This document shows positions 1 through 11,549 of a DNA stretch of 64,000 bases, piece after piece. Position numbers and translations under genes: made by a program. The DNA is from Byssothecium circinans (lineage: Eukaryota > Ascomycota > Dothideomycetes > Pleosporales > Massarinaceae): contig ML977026.1 of NCBI GenBank assembly GCA_010015675.1, forward strand, positions 237,940-301,939, written 5' to 3'. The notes under the pieces were generated by a model. It was not told the DNA's origin. It searched no databases and worked only from the letters and a program-made list of their open reading frames with translations. Positions within the stretch are counted from its first letter, which is position 1; each line of letters begins with the position of its first letter.

Positions 1-2125
1 TGCACTATATATATTTAATTCGGTGCCTACATTATTGCAACGAAAGGACTGAGCACTACAGGAGCGTCTGGTCTAACAGCCAGGCGCAACGGGAATTATC
101 TTTGATACTATTTGACTGGTTCACCCCGCAGATCCCCTACTATGTACGGCGCCTGGGTGCAAAACGAAAAACCGTTGCCTATTTTTTGCACGGTTCGATT
201 TGTAGCTGTGGCGTGAGTTATCTTTATTTTTGCAGCGGGTTTGTGGTGAGTGAAGGTGGTAGATGAGTCATGTGACCGCGTAATCCACGGTCTTGGCGTG
301 CCCTCAGTTGAGGGTTCAGGACACCGATGATGATGTAAGTATAGCGCGGAATAAGCTAGCAGCTATACTCAGGCAAACTTTTTCAAGGGGTTTTAACGCC
401 TGATCTTCTACCTGATCTTCAAGCTTCAATTGGACGCGAGTTTTGGCGTCTTGTTTCTTAAGACCAACCTTTCCGCGAGAGAAGTAGTCCTCACGTCTTC
501 TGAATTTGTACACATGAATTTCTGGTCCTTGGCTTTGCAGTCTTCAACTTCTAGCTTAGCATAAAGACGGCTTTACTGAATCCCCCGTTTGAAGCGCAGC
601 TTAGCGCTATGTGATTAGATTCGCATCCGGGTAGGGAATGACTGTACTCGCTTCCTCCAATTTTCTGCGCATGGTTTTATAAATGAAGACAGGAAGCGTC
701 GCAAGTGCAAGCTAACCTATCCCCTTGGTACCGAAACTTGACCTCCCTCTAAGGAAGGCCATCTACGCATCTACACCACAAGTGAATGTTTGTCGGCGCT
801 TATGAAACATGGTACGAGAAGTCCTTGCTACCTCAGATAGCTTCTAAGAAACAGAACGCTCCAGGAGTTGCTATCAGCTACCGATGTTTGTGGTTTACAA
901 TGGCTTCACCCAATGCGAGGGCATTATGTTGGAAGACGTGAACGGCTTCAATTGCTCCCTGGAAACATAACCCTACTTTCTACTTATGAGAATAGCTAGT
1001 TGATATGTTCGAATTGTGTTACTAAATTGGCTGCTCATTTGATCAACGTGATGTGCGAGGTATACCTCCCAGTGCGATGCATCAGAGCTTCTTGTGTAAG
1101 AGTTATTAATACAAGTCTAAAGTGACTGGCGTAGGGACCTTGTAAAAGTGCGCCTGTAGTTCTTTGTTACATGGAAAAAGGTTGATTACTGCTCTTTGTA
1201 AAGCTATCAGCGTGGTTTGGGTTGAGGATGTAGCAATGTAATAGACGAGAAAAAGTGACTGCGGGAAGACGCTACGATGTGTCGAAGTCTCTCTACATGC
1301 AAACACATTGGAACAGGTAATCAGGGTAGGTTTTGGGTTAATACGTGTTAGAGAAGGGTCATCATGACGAAAGGTGGGGTGCACTATCTTTCTGTGTCAG
1401 TCGCGTTGGCATTCACGTGCACTTACCTTATTGTGACGAATCTACATGCCGTAGAATAAATTCCAGTATAATTCTTTAATTGGCAGCCAGAAATATCGTA
1501 GCGAAAGGACTCTTCTCCTGGAGGGGATGTCTGGTGTAGTGGGCTGGCCCCTACATCAGGCATCACGTGAACTATTTACGATTTTAATTGGCTTGCCACC
1601 CCCAAGAACCCTGACTCGGTTAGGACTCTTCGGACCTGGGGGAATCTCGTTGCTTTTTTGCGTTGGTTCGAAACTCACGGTGATCTCCCTTTCTCAAGGC
1701 AATTATTCTTTTTTTGCGGCGCTCTTGACGCCACTCATTCACTATGGGTCCTTGCCCGGATCACAGCCACGGGGACAAACGAGTGTGCTTACTAACCGTT
1801 GCCCCACTATTTCTACCTCCACGCTATTTATGTTTCTAGATATCCCTCGGACACACTCCACATACTCCCTCAACGCGACCAGCTCTTCAATCTTTGCAAT
1901 GGCACCAGACACTGCGGATTCCACCACCACTCGCAGACTCTTGCAGCTCGCATTCGGGAAGCACCCTCACCCCCGAGTTGCTCTGTCCTACAGAAATTTA
2001 GCCAGGTAGGCTCTTCATGCCATGGACGTCATGAACGGCGTAAGCTAACAGTGCGTGTAGCCATGGGCGTACGGCTTTGACCGAACGTGTCGGCTGCGAC
2101 TTCGTCCTTGTTATCTCTGGACCAT
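1..2125. other. Intergenic sequence without a convincing gene
   Basis: No open frame here has the length, codon pattern or recognisable motif of a real gene. The stretch just before 2126 may contain a further 5' exon of the BTB-like gene: an ATG at 1899 opens a short frame rich in Thr and Arg that ends near a possible donor at about 2006. I could not join it in frame to the next exon, because a TGA lies at 2078-2080. No tRNA, repeat array or transposon end was seen. Confidence 0.5.
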
Positions 2126-2933
2126 ATGGTCGATGGTCGAAGCGTTGAGTGGGAGCTTCCCTCTGCTTGGACTGTTGGCACGTCCAAGCGGCTTCGGGAT
2201 GCTTTCTTTGACGGTCAGGTGAGTCGCAATATCCGCATGATATCCAGATGCAAATGTTTTCCCAAGCAAGCCGCCGTCAAGAGTTGGGGAGAACTGCCCA
2301 ATTCTAGGCGTTAAGGTGTGCTATTAGAACACAAAGCTAACGATTTCATAGTTCAAGCGTCCCGACGCGCCTGCTCGTATCTCTCTCCCTGAACATCCCC
2401 TTCTGCTAGATCGTGTGGTAGAGCACATCTTCTTAGGCACCTACCACCTCGATAAAGGAGGGAAGCTAGATACAATCCACAACGCCACTTACATCCCCCT
2501 CGACGCATCCGCCTACACTCTTCGAGACGTTCCAGATTGGGAAGTCCACCTTCGCATGTACCGCATGGGCGAGTTCTTCCTCTACGACGCCCTCAAGAAG
2601 ACTGCCTTCGATAAGTTGACGGATGTTCTCATGGTACGTTTGTGTATGAACCCAGATACGATGCACACTTTCGTTCAATACACATATGCGACCGAGCCCC
2701 CGCTCAAGAAATGCAGCGACGATAAAGGCGTGTTGAAGAATTTGGCTGTGGTGGCATCTATTGCGCATGCGAGGAAGGAATGGTCTGAAGAGCGGCAGAA
2801 TGAGTTCATTGAGATGACCAAGGGGTATGAGGAGTTTGTGGCAGATGTACAGAGGGCGTTGGACGAGAATCAGAGCATTGTTGCTCCGAGGGAGAAGGAG
2901 AAGCAAAAGGAGAAGGGGAAGAAGACAAAATAA
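2126..2933 (+). CDS. BTB/POZ-like domain protein, two exons
   Basis: Exon 1 (2126-2218) and exon 2 (2352-2933) join in phase 0 across a 133-base intron with a GTGAGT donor, giving about 224 residues. The order is that of fungal BTB proteins: a strand ending VVDGRSVEWELPSAW-like sequence, a stretch rich in Leu and Pro, then LDRVVEHIFLGTYHL, which corresponds to the 'vLeylYtGdy' part of the fold, followed by helices and a Lys/Glu-rich tail. Such proteins usually act in protein-protein contacts or as Cul3 adaptors; no partner is visible here. The 5' end is the weak point: the chosen ATG at 2126 gives a BTB domain lacking its first strand, so an upstream exon (possibly from ATG 1899) is likely missing. 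The assignment to BTB rests on pattern only. Confidence 0.55.
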
Positions 2934-4259
2934 GGAAAGATGTGCAAACTCAAAGGTTTTCCTGGCGCATGGATGCTTGACGGTTATAAGGGAACTTGGG
3001 AAAGAGTAGTTCATACTAGGTTAAGCATTAGCATGCCAGACATTGTTCAAATACCCGATAGCTCCTGGAAGTCTTATGTAGAGTCATGCGCTAGACCATT
3101 GGCTATGCTTTACTAAATTCATATGATGAAAGAGGAGTCGTATTAAAACAAGGATAGTAGCTGCGCAATGGTGTTCTAAATACCCCCCGCACAGTCAGAG
3201 GTCCACAGAACCTGACCCTTGAAGGCTTGTGTCGGACCTTTGGCTACCCTTTGATAAATGTACACCATGGAAAAGAGACGCATTAAAGTTGGAGTAGTGC
3301 TTGCACAATGATATTCACAATTCCCTTCGCACGGTTAGAGATATACTAACCTTGGCCCTTAAAGTGTTTTGTTGGACCTTTGGACACGCTTTGCAGAGTT
3401 CCCATTACAGGAAGTGTGGTCAAAATTCAGCTCCCGTGCAGATTTCCGGCGTTTCGTTCACCCCATGTTCGCAAGCGCACAGTGTGAAACCCTAACGCAT
3501 GTTCATCGTTCCCCGCCGTGGCCGCCCTTCAGCCCGCCTTTGCGTAGGCTGCGAACTCATATCCTTTTTAATTGTTCACTTCTTGTTTGCATTCTTGCGA
3601 GCGGACCACAACCATAGAGACTAGTAATCTTGCGCCGCCTGGCGATGAGAGCTACTTCACGCTCAAAAGTTTCTCAAGATGGCATTCAATGGAAATTTAA
3701 AACCTCGTCCAATGGGAACTTTGGTCGATAATCTTTGCGGCACCGTAGGCGCCGCAATTCAGAACTTTGGGTTGGTGTTGCGGTGTATGGTGGTCGAAGC
3801 TAGTCCTAATTCGGAATGTACCGTAAACACTACCTTAAAGCGATTGTCTTCCAAGCGTCGCTGTCAGACATCGCAGCCTCAGAATCACCTCATAGTTTTA
3901 GACGAGGAAACCCTTGAAAGAAAGAAGCAGGAATGTTTCCTTCCATGTCCTTCTAATGCGACAGCTGCGTTAGATGTCATTAGCCACATTAGCAGGGGTC
4001 TTCGTGCCCTCACGCTAGCCTAGAAAGCTGGCATCGAAATATAAGAGTATGGCATCCCCAACACCCTTCCGCACCCGTTTTCTTGACAAGATTTTTCGTT
4101 CCGCACACTATCAACGCACACAACGCTACGCTACACCGCCTTCCCTCGATCGCCCATCCCTGCCTGGTGCCCTCCCTCCTTCATCCAGCCAATCCCATCT
4201 CGAAACCCTCAGCCTCGCCACCGGTGCCCTTTTCGCCAAGGCTCATCTTTTGACCAACC
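2934..4259. other. Intergenic stretch with one weak small ORF
   Basis: A 114-codon ATG frame lies at 3679-4023 (starting MAFNGNLKPRPMG). It has no recognised motif and no clear splice or promoter context, so I do not call it a gene. The 3' part (about 4030-4259) is rich in pyrimidine runs, typical of a fungal promoter and leader in front of the zinc-finger gene starting at 4260. Confidence 0.4.
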
Positions 4260-5441
4260 ATGTCCGACTACGTCCCCGACGATATGCAGCTCGCTCACCT
4301 GAACTCCATCGATTGGAGCGCCGTGCATGAGGAGATTATGCAGGAGCCCTGGATGGACCTCATTGATTGGCCGGAGCATGATGGATACGAGAGTGCCTTG
4401 TGCTCTGGTCGGACTGCTGAGATGGAGACGCCTGGTATTGGGTGAGTTAAAAAAAAAGACATGCGCTAACCAAAGGGCTCTCGCCGAACTAGACCGCCGA
4501 GCGTCGAAATTCCCCCAGCTTCCTTGTCGACCCTAGAGGTCCCAGAAGACATACCATTTCACCATAGGAGCCTGATGACACCGACTCACGCTACGGGGCT
4601 TGTTTCGGGGCCTCCGATTCCCGACTTTGGACTTAGCTTGGACAGCACCGAGACATTGAAAAATTCGGAAGTCGGACGGTCTTTCATCTGTGACTTCAAA
4701 GGATGTAAATCCAAGTCATTCACACGTATCCAAGATCTGAACCGCCACAAGAAAGTCCACGACCCCGAAAAGCGACAGTTCTCATGTCCAGCACTAGGGT
4801 GCCATCGCGTGGGTAGAGACGCATTCTATCGGCTGGATAAGCTCAAGGCCCACATCTTAGATGGCCATGATCTAGAGACAAACTTACGATGCGAGTCAAC
4901 AAGAATTGGTCAATATGGAGGTTGTGGGGTGACATTGACAAGAGATCTCATGGCTATACACGCCTCAACTGCGGAATTTAATTCCCATGGCAAAGTGTGT
5001 GAACAGTACCGCTTCTTCCGCTTCGTCCGCGACTGTCCCATTCCCAAATGCTCTTTCCGGACTAAGGAACCCGATGAGTTGAATTCGATGCAAGCCCACA
5101 TCAGGCAGCACAGCCCCAAGAGTCGAAAAAGCTACTCAGAACGGATTTCTGCCCGTGGCTACGATGCTGCAAGTGGAGACGTCATCTGCCACGTTTGCCC
5201 GGAGAAACCGCACTTTTCGGAGCATCAGACGTTCTATCTGCATTTCATTGAGCACCATTACACCGGAACCAATTTCGAGCTGCTCAAGAAACATGGGTTG
5301 CTAGGAGTGTGGATCCTATTAAGCGAGTGCACCTGCGTTCCTCCAGAGGTCCGTCAGCACCGTCGCACTCTCCTGAGTCTCTGGCCTGAATTTGAGTATT
5401 ATCCTGTTTGGGAAGACATCCGGGTCAGACCCTCTGCGTGA
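4260..5441 (+). CDS. C2H2 zinc-finger protein
   Basis: Two exons (4260-4441 and 4493-5441) are separated by a 51-base intron with a GTGAGT donor, a GCTAAC branch site and an AACTAG acceptor. The join restores one frame of about 376 residues. Two clear C2H2 fingers are present: residues about 127-150 (C-x4-C-x13-H-x3-H) and about 159-186 (C-x4-C-x16-H-x4-H). Further Cys/His clusters lie C-terminal of these (around CGVTL, CPIPKCSF and CHVCPEKPHF) and may form additional, less regular fingers. The N-terminus is acidic (Asp, Glu and Trp-rich), which would suit an activation or contact region. It is likely a nuclear DNA-binding regulator, but the target is unknown and it lies about 2 kb from the glycan-like group. 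The start fits a leader rich in C and T. Confidence 0.82.
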
Positions 5442-7437
5442 GACGCGCCAGCTTACCTATCAATGGGGTCTAAAGACATGGTGTGACTTGCGTTTTTGAA
5501 GACAATTTTGTGCAGGTTTCCTTTTCTCAATCGCTTGGTTTCCCTCCCCACCATCTTCCCATGTCTCCTTTATAAGTTATCTGGTACGTTACTGTTGTAA
5601 AGAATCTTCGGAATCTCCTATACAAACGCCATTCCTTTAGATAGAAAGAATCCAACTTCGTACGCTCCTTACCCTGATTCCTTCCATGACTACATCATAT
5701 AATATCTCGCAGTAAAGCAGTGTCATAAAACCGTATAAATGATAACATGTGAAACCTACCCTAGGAGAAAACAGTGCTTTGTACGTTACGTAGAGGTCAG
5801 TTCTCAACTTTTTTTTTTAATCCAGGATCATCTTCCCGCAAGAAACATTCCTCCTGTATGATCTAAATGCCACTTACTTACCCCTGATAATGCGGAGACA
5901 AATAGCCCACTGCCTATTTCTTCACCATAAGAATCCACGGCGTCTTCTTCTCCCTTTTCCCCAATAATATTCCAACCACGCTATCCACTTTAACAAGAGG
6001 CTTACATTAAAACCTTTCAAAGTACCTGAGAATGACGCGTCTTTTCAAAGGGCATTCACATCATTGCTCCTACGGACTGAACAAACATGAGGAACACAGT
6101 GACCCGCCTTAAACGTAACCTTTTTCCAAGCTATGAAATATCTACCCTGTGCGCTCTAGCCACATGCGTTTCCTTGGTAGCTCACATCCAGCAAGTGTCA
6201 AGCCTTTGACTAGATATGGCAGGTGATCGTGATAGCAACATTCATGCACACTCTCGCATTCTCTTTTAACTTTTCGCTCTTCTCCGATTCGTTCTCATCA
6301 AGAATATCGTGTCGTTTTGGTGGCCCTTCAGCGATCAGGCCCTACCAGGGTAGTTAGATTCGAGGGTTTGATGGTCGTTTTATGGAAGCCTTAATTGCCA
6401 ACTGACGAATTATTTTAACAATAACATAGTTGAGAAATACTAGCACCAGCAAATACGAAGTACGTTAAACGCCTGCCGTTGACGCCCCACAACTGAGACG
6501 GCCATTTGCACTTACGAGCGCCAAAGGTGCAATGGAAGAGTGTATGGTTAGAGATAGGGATACCGAGGGAGTGGCTTGTCGATTTTGGAGTACTGCTATT
6601 ACGATATGATGGACTTGGTGTAATTGCGTGGAGGATATCTGGGTGCGCTTTACACGATTTTCAGAGACCGAAAGGGTTGGTTGCCTCTTGGAGCCTGTCT
6701 GAATGGTAGGTTTGGTAGGACACCGAAACATTAATATATTATGGAAGAATAGTCCAATCATGTAATCATATCACGTGACCAGAGTCCGTCTTCAAACTCC
6801 AACTTGGGGGGGGGGGGGGGGAAGTTAATGACTATAGGTGAATATGAAGGATGAAGGAACCGATAAGAGTGGATAAGGGAATATTTACGTCAGCCATCTG
6901 CTTCATGCAGCAGATCTTGGAGACGGGCTCGGTCCGCGGTTTGAGCAGGTCGGCTAGACTGCCGCTAGTCAGGAAAACATGCCCTTAGTAATGGAAATGT
7001 GGGTAGCTGAAAGAATAGGAAGTAATGTTGACCAGAATGTTTGAGAAAATGATGTTGTTTACGAGCGACGAGCGATATGTGCTCTTTTTTATACCGCATC
7101 CTCGACCTGCATAATATCCCTTCCTTCACCAAACGCCCGATGAACATCACTCGTTCTTCAATCTATGGTTATGGGGCTTGATCTAGGCTCTCACTACCCT
7201 GTGAGGCGCATTTATATTCGGTCCCCCAACACATCGCTGCCGAGACTCTTGAACAATGAGATGAATGCTTTCCTTTCTTGATCGGGGCGCTACTCTGTTG
7301 GGTTTCCGCCTTCATTTCCTACGGAATGTCTTGAAAGGTCTGTTATTTTGTCTGGTACCATGGATTGTATTCACTGTCTGACTGAATATCCGCTTTAAAT
7401 GACCGGTGGGCTGCTAGGCCCCAGCTATAGCATGACC
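5442..7437. other. Intergenic region, includes a 16-base G run
   Basis: About 2 kb without a supportable gene. It separates the 3' end of the zinc-finger gene from the 3' end of the GH16/acyltransferase gene, so it is a convergent terminator region. It is A/T-rich in the first kilobase. A homopolymer of 16 G lies at 6806-6821. A 98-codon antisense frame at 6465-6761 has no gene-like character. Confidence 0.5.
6806..6821. repeat. Poly(G) tract of 16 bases
   Basis: An uninterrupted run of 16 G on the plus strand, set in mixed sequence. It is a length-variable site and also a place where read errors are common. Confidence 0.9.
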
Positions 7438-10400
7438 TCAGACCTCTACTTTCTCTCCTTCGCCTTTCCCCTTCACATCATCCGCGCTCCCCGACCTAGA
7501 TTCCAAACTCCCGTTACCACTACCTGTATCCTCACTACCCTTCCCTCTCCTCACAAACAAATCATCAGGGAACGGAAACAATGTCCTCCGCTTCGGAGGC
7601 GGTTTCTCAGTAGCGCTCATCCAACACAGCGCCGTGATATCCTTCCCCAGCGCTTCAATAACCGGCGTCACAATAGGCAGAATGGCGAAGAGTACAGCAT
7701 ACGAAGTGACTCCAACAGCAACGACATTGACACTGTAGCTGATACCGCGATTCGCAATGAAGATCATAAGCCATGATCCCCAGGTCCAGAATACAAGGCC
7801 GTGCATGAGATAGATGGTGAAAATGTGAGGAAATAGAACGAGCAGGGGACGTATGGAGAGAACCCATTGGACGGCCGGGGAGAGTTCAACGATGGCTTGC
7901 ATGCCGCCTGCAAAGAGGAGTCCGTTCAGGCGCGGGACGAAGTATTCGGGGTACCCGGCATTCGCAGTGTTCATCATCGGTTCGCCAGTGTTTGGGTCGG
8001 GATGGATGTTGTGCTCGCGTGTTGCGAAGTTGAAGTCGATCCAACCGGAAAGCAGGTTTGCTGAGAAACCAGCAGCGACACAGAGCCAACAAAGTGTGAC
8101 AAGGGGATAGTAAACGCGAGGTTGTCTGTGCAGATATTGCTTGTATTTGTACGTGACATCGAGGTCTGTGAGGAGAAGACCGAGCCATAGATACGAGCCC
8201 CAAGACTGCGCGTACCAATGAGACACCATGCAGAAGGAATAGTAGCACATCCGCTTCCAAGGTCTCTTGATTTCATAGACGACAATGACGCCGCAGAGTA
8301 CGAGCCACGTGCCTTGCAGCTGGACGGCGATGGTCCATAGCACGCCAGTGCAGTAGTTGTATGTGATTTGCGGGATTGCATTGGGGACCAGGTAGATAAG
8401 TTCTAGGACTTCGGAAATGTAGTGGCCAAAGGTTGGATAGCGTGTCACGTACGGCCAAGTAGACCATGTGAGGGAAGGGATATAGCGGAGGTGAGATGTT
8501 GCGCCGACATCGATGCAGAAGTACTGAAGCAGAGCAATAGAGGCGACAGGGATCATAAGGCGTGGTGTTCGGCGTACGGCGGCTTTGGCGATGTCTTTCA
8601 TGTCACCCCGCTTGAGGTAGCCGAGGACTAAGAACCGCACCGATGTCGTGAAGAATACACCGAGCCACATCTGGTTGAGGATGATGGGGGCGATAAGTTT
8701 CGAAGCCCAGAGCTCGGATTCGTGATGTCGCGGTGCACCGACGATGACTACGCCAGGCACGAAAGTGAGACAGAAGTGCATGACGGTGACTAAGACTGCG
8801 CATACGGCGACGAGGCCGGCGAGATAGTCAACTCGCTCGCGCGGTGAAGGTGGTTGTGGTCTCATTCGCGGTGCTGGAAGCGCAGATTCTGTCACTGTCT
8901 CCATGGGAATCTTGTCCTCGGGGCCCGGAGCCTGGGCTACTACGATGGTTCTCTCTGATGCTTGTCTAGACATAGTGTTGCCGTATTTACTCATCACGAC
9001 CTGAGTTCGTAGATGTTGGGGAAGATTCGATTTCGCAAGACCGAAGTCCGAATCGCTTGGATGGGGCGAAAGCACACGGGGGGTCGCTGCGCGACTGTCG
9101 AATCGAAATGAGTCTGCTCGCGAGGGGCCACTGTAAGTGGAGCCGCCCCATACAGAAGACTCAGGGCTGGGGTCGATTTTCTCGATGGCTAGATCGTCTT
9201 GCAATTCCTTGCTCTCTTTGAAAGACGATGGTTGAGTGACGCTAAGCGTAGAGTCTGTGGAGTCACATGCTGGGTGCAGCGTGTAGTCCGGATTCTCGAA
9301 AGGATTTGGAGTCCGAGAGTGAAGTTCGTTCTTTGGATCAGGGAAGACGCTCGGATTAGTCGTGGATCTTGTCGCATTCTGATTGGGATGAGCCGGCTTT
9401 TGGTTGTCGTCGCTGACTTTCGGTTGCTTTCGCCAAGGGGCACGTCGAATGAAAGCATGGACGAGGAGAAATGTCGAGGAAGAAATGCAGATGATCGAGA
9501 TCCAGAGAGCTGGCATCCTCCTGATACTCTTGTGGTTGTCTTGCTTCCATTTCACAGTTGCGATCTCAGTATGTGGTGTTGAGCCGCGAAGCATTGTGTC
9601 GTCTGTAGAGCACGTTCCTTCAAGCGTGCATCTAGCAACGAGATTTTCGTGACCCTCTTTAGTCATCGAAGACGAATTGAAGAACATGCGAATCCAGCCA
9701 ATGTTGGCTACTGACGCCTGTTCCGGTGGACCTTCCATCGAGAATCGGTTCCCCGTGGACCAGTGCTTGAAATACAAGGGTGAAGGAACGGATGGCATGC
9801 TCGGATTTTCCTTGCGTAATACTTCGCGAGTCAGGTTTCCGCCAATGTAAAAGTTGATGAAGTCCTTGGTCCAGTCAATTCGATACTCCACATAATCCCA
9901 AGGATCAACGATGCTGTTTGAAGGAACCCCATCCAGAGTGGTGTAGTTCCGATTCGCTGCCGGTTCATTGAGAAGCGTACTAAAGTTGACACCGAGATCG
10001 GACGCGGTGAACTCGCCATTGACAAATGTTCCCACCCAGGCATCTGAAGGAACATTCGTGTTCATGACGCTCAGTTCCGCCGTCTCCGTATCGTTGTATT
10101 GCCACGTCATGGAGATGGCAGAACCACGAAAGGTTCTTCTGGGCGATTTGACGAAGCTTCGAAACGAGCCATGTTGAATATCGCGACGAATAGTGCGAAT
10201 CCCGCCTCCTTTCACGATATGGCCCTTGGAAGGAGGTGAGACGAAGAGCTGAAGTGAGTCTCGTTTGTCGAATTTTACGTTTGATGGAGCGGCACCCTGG
10301 CGGTAGATCGCGTTCCAATCTTTCTCATAGGTCTTCTCATAGTCTTCGATGATAAAGTCTTGAGTAAGGGAGTCTGTCTCGTTGAAGTATACGACTATAG

Positions 10401-10536
10401 AGTCTGTGAAAATGCTTTCTGTTCGCGCATCGAAGAACCCGCAGGAGCAGTTTTTTCCGCTGCTGAGAACATCTGCATGACAGAGGAGAGGTGAAATGAT
10501 GAGGACGAGTAGATGTGATAGTGATAGATAGCGCAT
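7438..10536 (-). CDS. GH16-like ectodomain fused to acyltransferase-3 membrane domain
   Basis: A single-exon gene of 1032 residues. A signal peptide (1-21) leads into a GH16/concanavalin-like domain (about 40-300), recognised by the fungal block around YVEYRIDWTKDFINFYIGG and PLYFKHWSTGNRF. The usual ExDxE catalytic site should fall near residues 147-157, but there the sequence reads YNDTETAELSV, so the nucleophile and acid/base carboxylates appear substituted. A TM helix (about 343-363) follows, then a low-complexity linker rich in Ser and Pro (about 365-560), then an acyltransferase-3 domain (about 566-965) with about ten membrane segments, starting YLAGLVAVCAVLVTVMHF, and an acidic Gly/Ser/Lys tail. 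Acyltransferase-3 proteins move acyl groups onto carbohydrates or lipids across a membrane. The gene is divergent from the glycosyltransferase at 11550. Glycan binding plus O-acylation is my inference; a catalytically active GH16 domain cannot be ruled out. Confidence 0.88.
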   Translation of the reverse strand: MRYLSLSHLLVLIISPLLCHADVLSSGKNCSCGFFDARTESIFTDSIVVYFNETDSLTQDFIIEDYEKTYEKDWNAIYRQGAAPSNVKFDKRDSLQLFVSPPSKGHIVKGGGIRTIRRDIQHGSFRSFVKSPRRTFRGSAISMTWQYNDTETAELSVMNTNVPSDAWVGTFVNGEFTASDLGVNFSTLLNEPAANRNYTTLDGVPSNSIVDPWDYVEYRIDWTKDFINFYIGGNLTREVLRKENPSMPSVPSPLYFKHWSTGNRFSMEGPPEQASVANIGWIRMFFNSSSMTKEGHENLVARCTLEGTCSTDDTMLRGSTPHTEIATVKWKQDNHKSIRRMPALWISIICISSSTFLLVHAFIRRAPWRKQPKVSDDNQKPAHPNQNATRSTTNPSVFPDPKNELHSRTPNPFENPDYTLHPACDSTDSTLSVTQPSSFKESKELQDDLAIEKIDPSPESSVWGGSTYSGPSRADSFRFDSRAATPRVLSPHPSDSDFGLAKSNLPQHLRTQVVMSKYGNTMSRQASERTIVVAQAPGPEDKIPMETVTESALPAPRMRPQPPSPRERVDYLAGLVAVCAVLVTVMHFCLTFVPGVVIVGAPRHHESELWASKLIAPIILNQMWLGVFFTTSVRFLVLGYLKRGDMKDIAKAAVRRTPRLMIPVASIALLQYFCIDVGATSHLRYIPSLTWSTWPYVTRYPTFGHYISEVLELIYLVPNAIPQITYNYCTGVLWTIAVQLQGTWLVLCGVIVVYEIKRPWKRMCYYSFCMVSHWYAQSWGSYLWLGLLLTDLDVTYKYKQYLHRQPRVYYPLVTLCWLCVAAGFSANLLSGWIDFNFATREHNIHPDPNTGEPMMNTANAGYPEYFVPRLNGLLFAGGMQAIVELSPAVQWVLSIRPLLVLFPHIFTIYLMHGLVFWTWGSWLMIFIANRGISYSVNVVAVGVTSYAVLFAILPIVTPVIEALGKDITALCWMSATEKPPPKRRTLFPFPDDLFVRRGKGSEDTGSGNGSLESRSGSADDVKGKGEGEKVEV

Positions 10537-11549
10537 GGCGGTAAAAATAAGGGAGAATACAGAATATGCTGATTCAAGTGTCTGATGCCTCTCGATACAA
10601 ATCCTAAACTCAAATGTGCAGAGGTGAAATGTATGACGTGACGAACAGGCTAGGCCACGACAAGTGAAGCGGGAGGGGAAAGGCCTATCGCAAATATCGC
10701 AATATTATCCGTAAAGCAGCTGCAGCTCGGCATGGTGCCATAGCTGGTGGCCCAGCACTCTCCCCGGAAGCACAACTTCAATAGTAAGACGCAGGGGGCC
10801 GAGGCGTCCGCTGCTGGGACGTGTCTTGCGGTCAACCGTCTGCATATTCATGATTTCTTGGATTTCGATAGAGAATGACGAAATGGCGCACACGAAAGCG
10901 ATGGAGATTATCGTTGTGTTGTGGTATTGAAGCCAAGAGGCAAATCGTGGGAGCCAATTGACATTCGTGAGTCGACCGATTAGCTGAGGTACAGGTTTGC
11001 CCAGGTCACCTTCTCCTTCAACACGTCGGCCCCTCATTCTCCCTATCTTGACACCCGCGATCAACAATATTGCATACAACAACTCATCGTTTCATGTGTA
11101 CACGCTACGTTGCACAGCATTCACGCTTCCGTGTACGACCGGTAAGCATGGCAGGCTCCCGCAATATGCAGGTCCACGACCACGCTAGAATTCACCGCCT
11201 TGGCAGACATTGTTTCGATGGCGAAATCGGAACCTGGAAACGTAGGGAAGACAGCCTATCAGGTTAAGAATTATTTACCAGAGAGGTATGCTCTCGGAAT
11301 AGCCGGAATCTTAGCATCCTGCGTCGGCCTATCTGAGTCATGGAGTTATCTTGCATATTGACAATCAGGTTGTCCCTCAGCATCCAGCTCGAACTCGCGC
11401 TGCAAAGGGCCGAAGTGGGTGGGCACTCTCTTTGTCTTTTCTTGGAACTTAATTCTTCTTGAAGCAGGCAACCTGTTCCTCCTGAACTTTCGTAGTCACT
11501 TCCAGTTCATATCTTTTGTTGTGTCTCGAACACGTCCATTCGCTTCAAC
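10537..11549. promoter_or_regulatory. Shared divergent intergenic region
   Basis: A 1-kb space between two divergently transcribed genes, the GH16/acyltransferase gene (minus) and the GT2 gene (plus). It probably holds both promoters and so could co-regulate them. A run of C/T-rich sequence precedes ATG 11550. No defined binding site could be assigned. A 125-codon antisense frame at 10705-11082 looks like chance. Confidence 0.45.

Noticed and set aside
2466..3014. 182-codon antisense frame over the BTB-like gene
   Set aside because: Its Leu run is the complement of the Lys/Glu-rich tail; not a gene.
4049..4330. 93-codon frame overlapping the zinc-finger gene start
   Set aside because: Lies in the leader and first exon of a better-supported gene, in another frame.
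10705..11082. 125-codon minus-strand frame in the divergent promoter region
   Set aside because: One weak hydrophobic stretch only; position and composition fit regulatory DNA.
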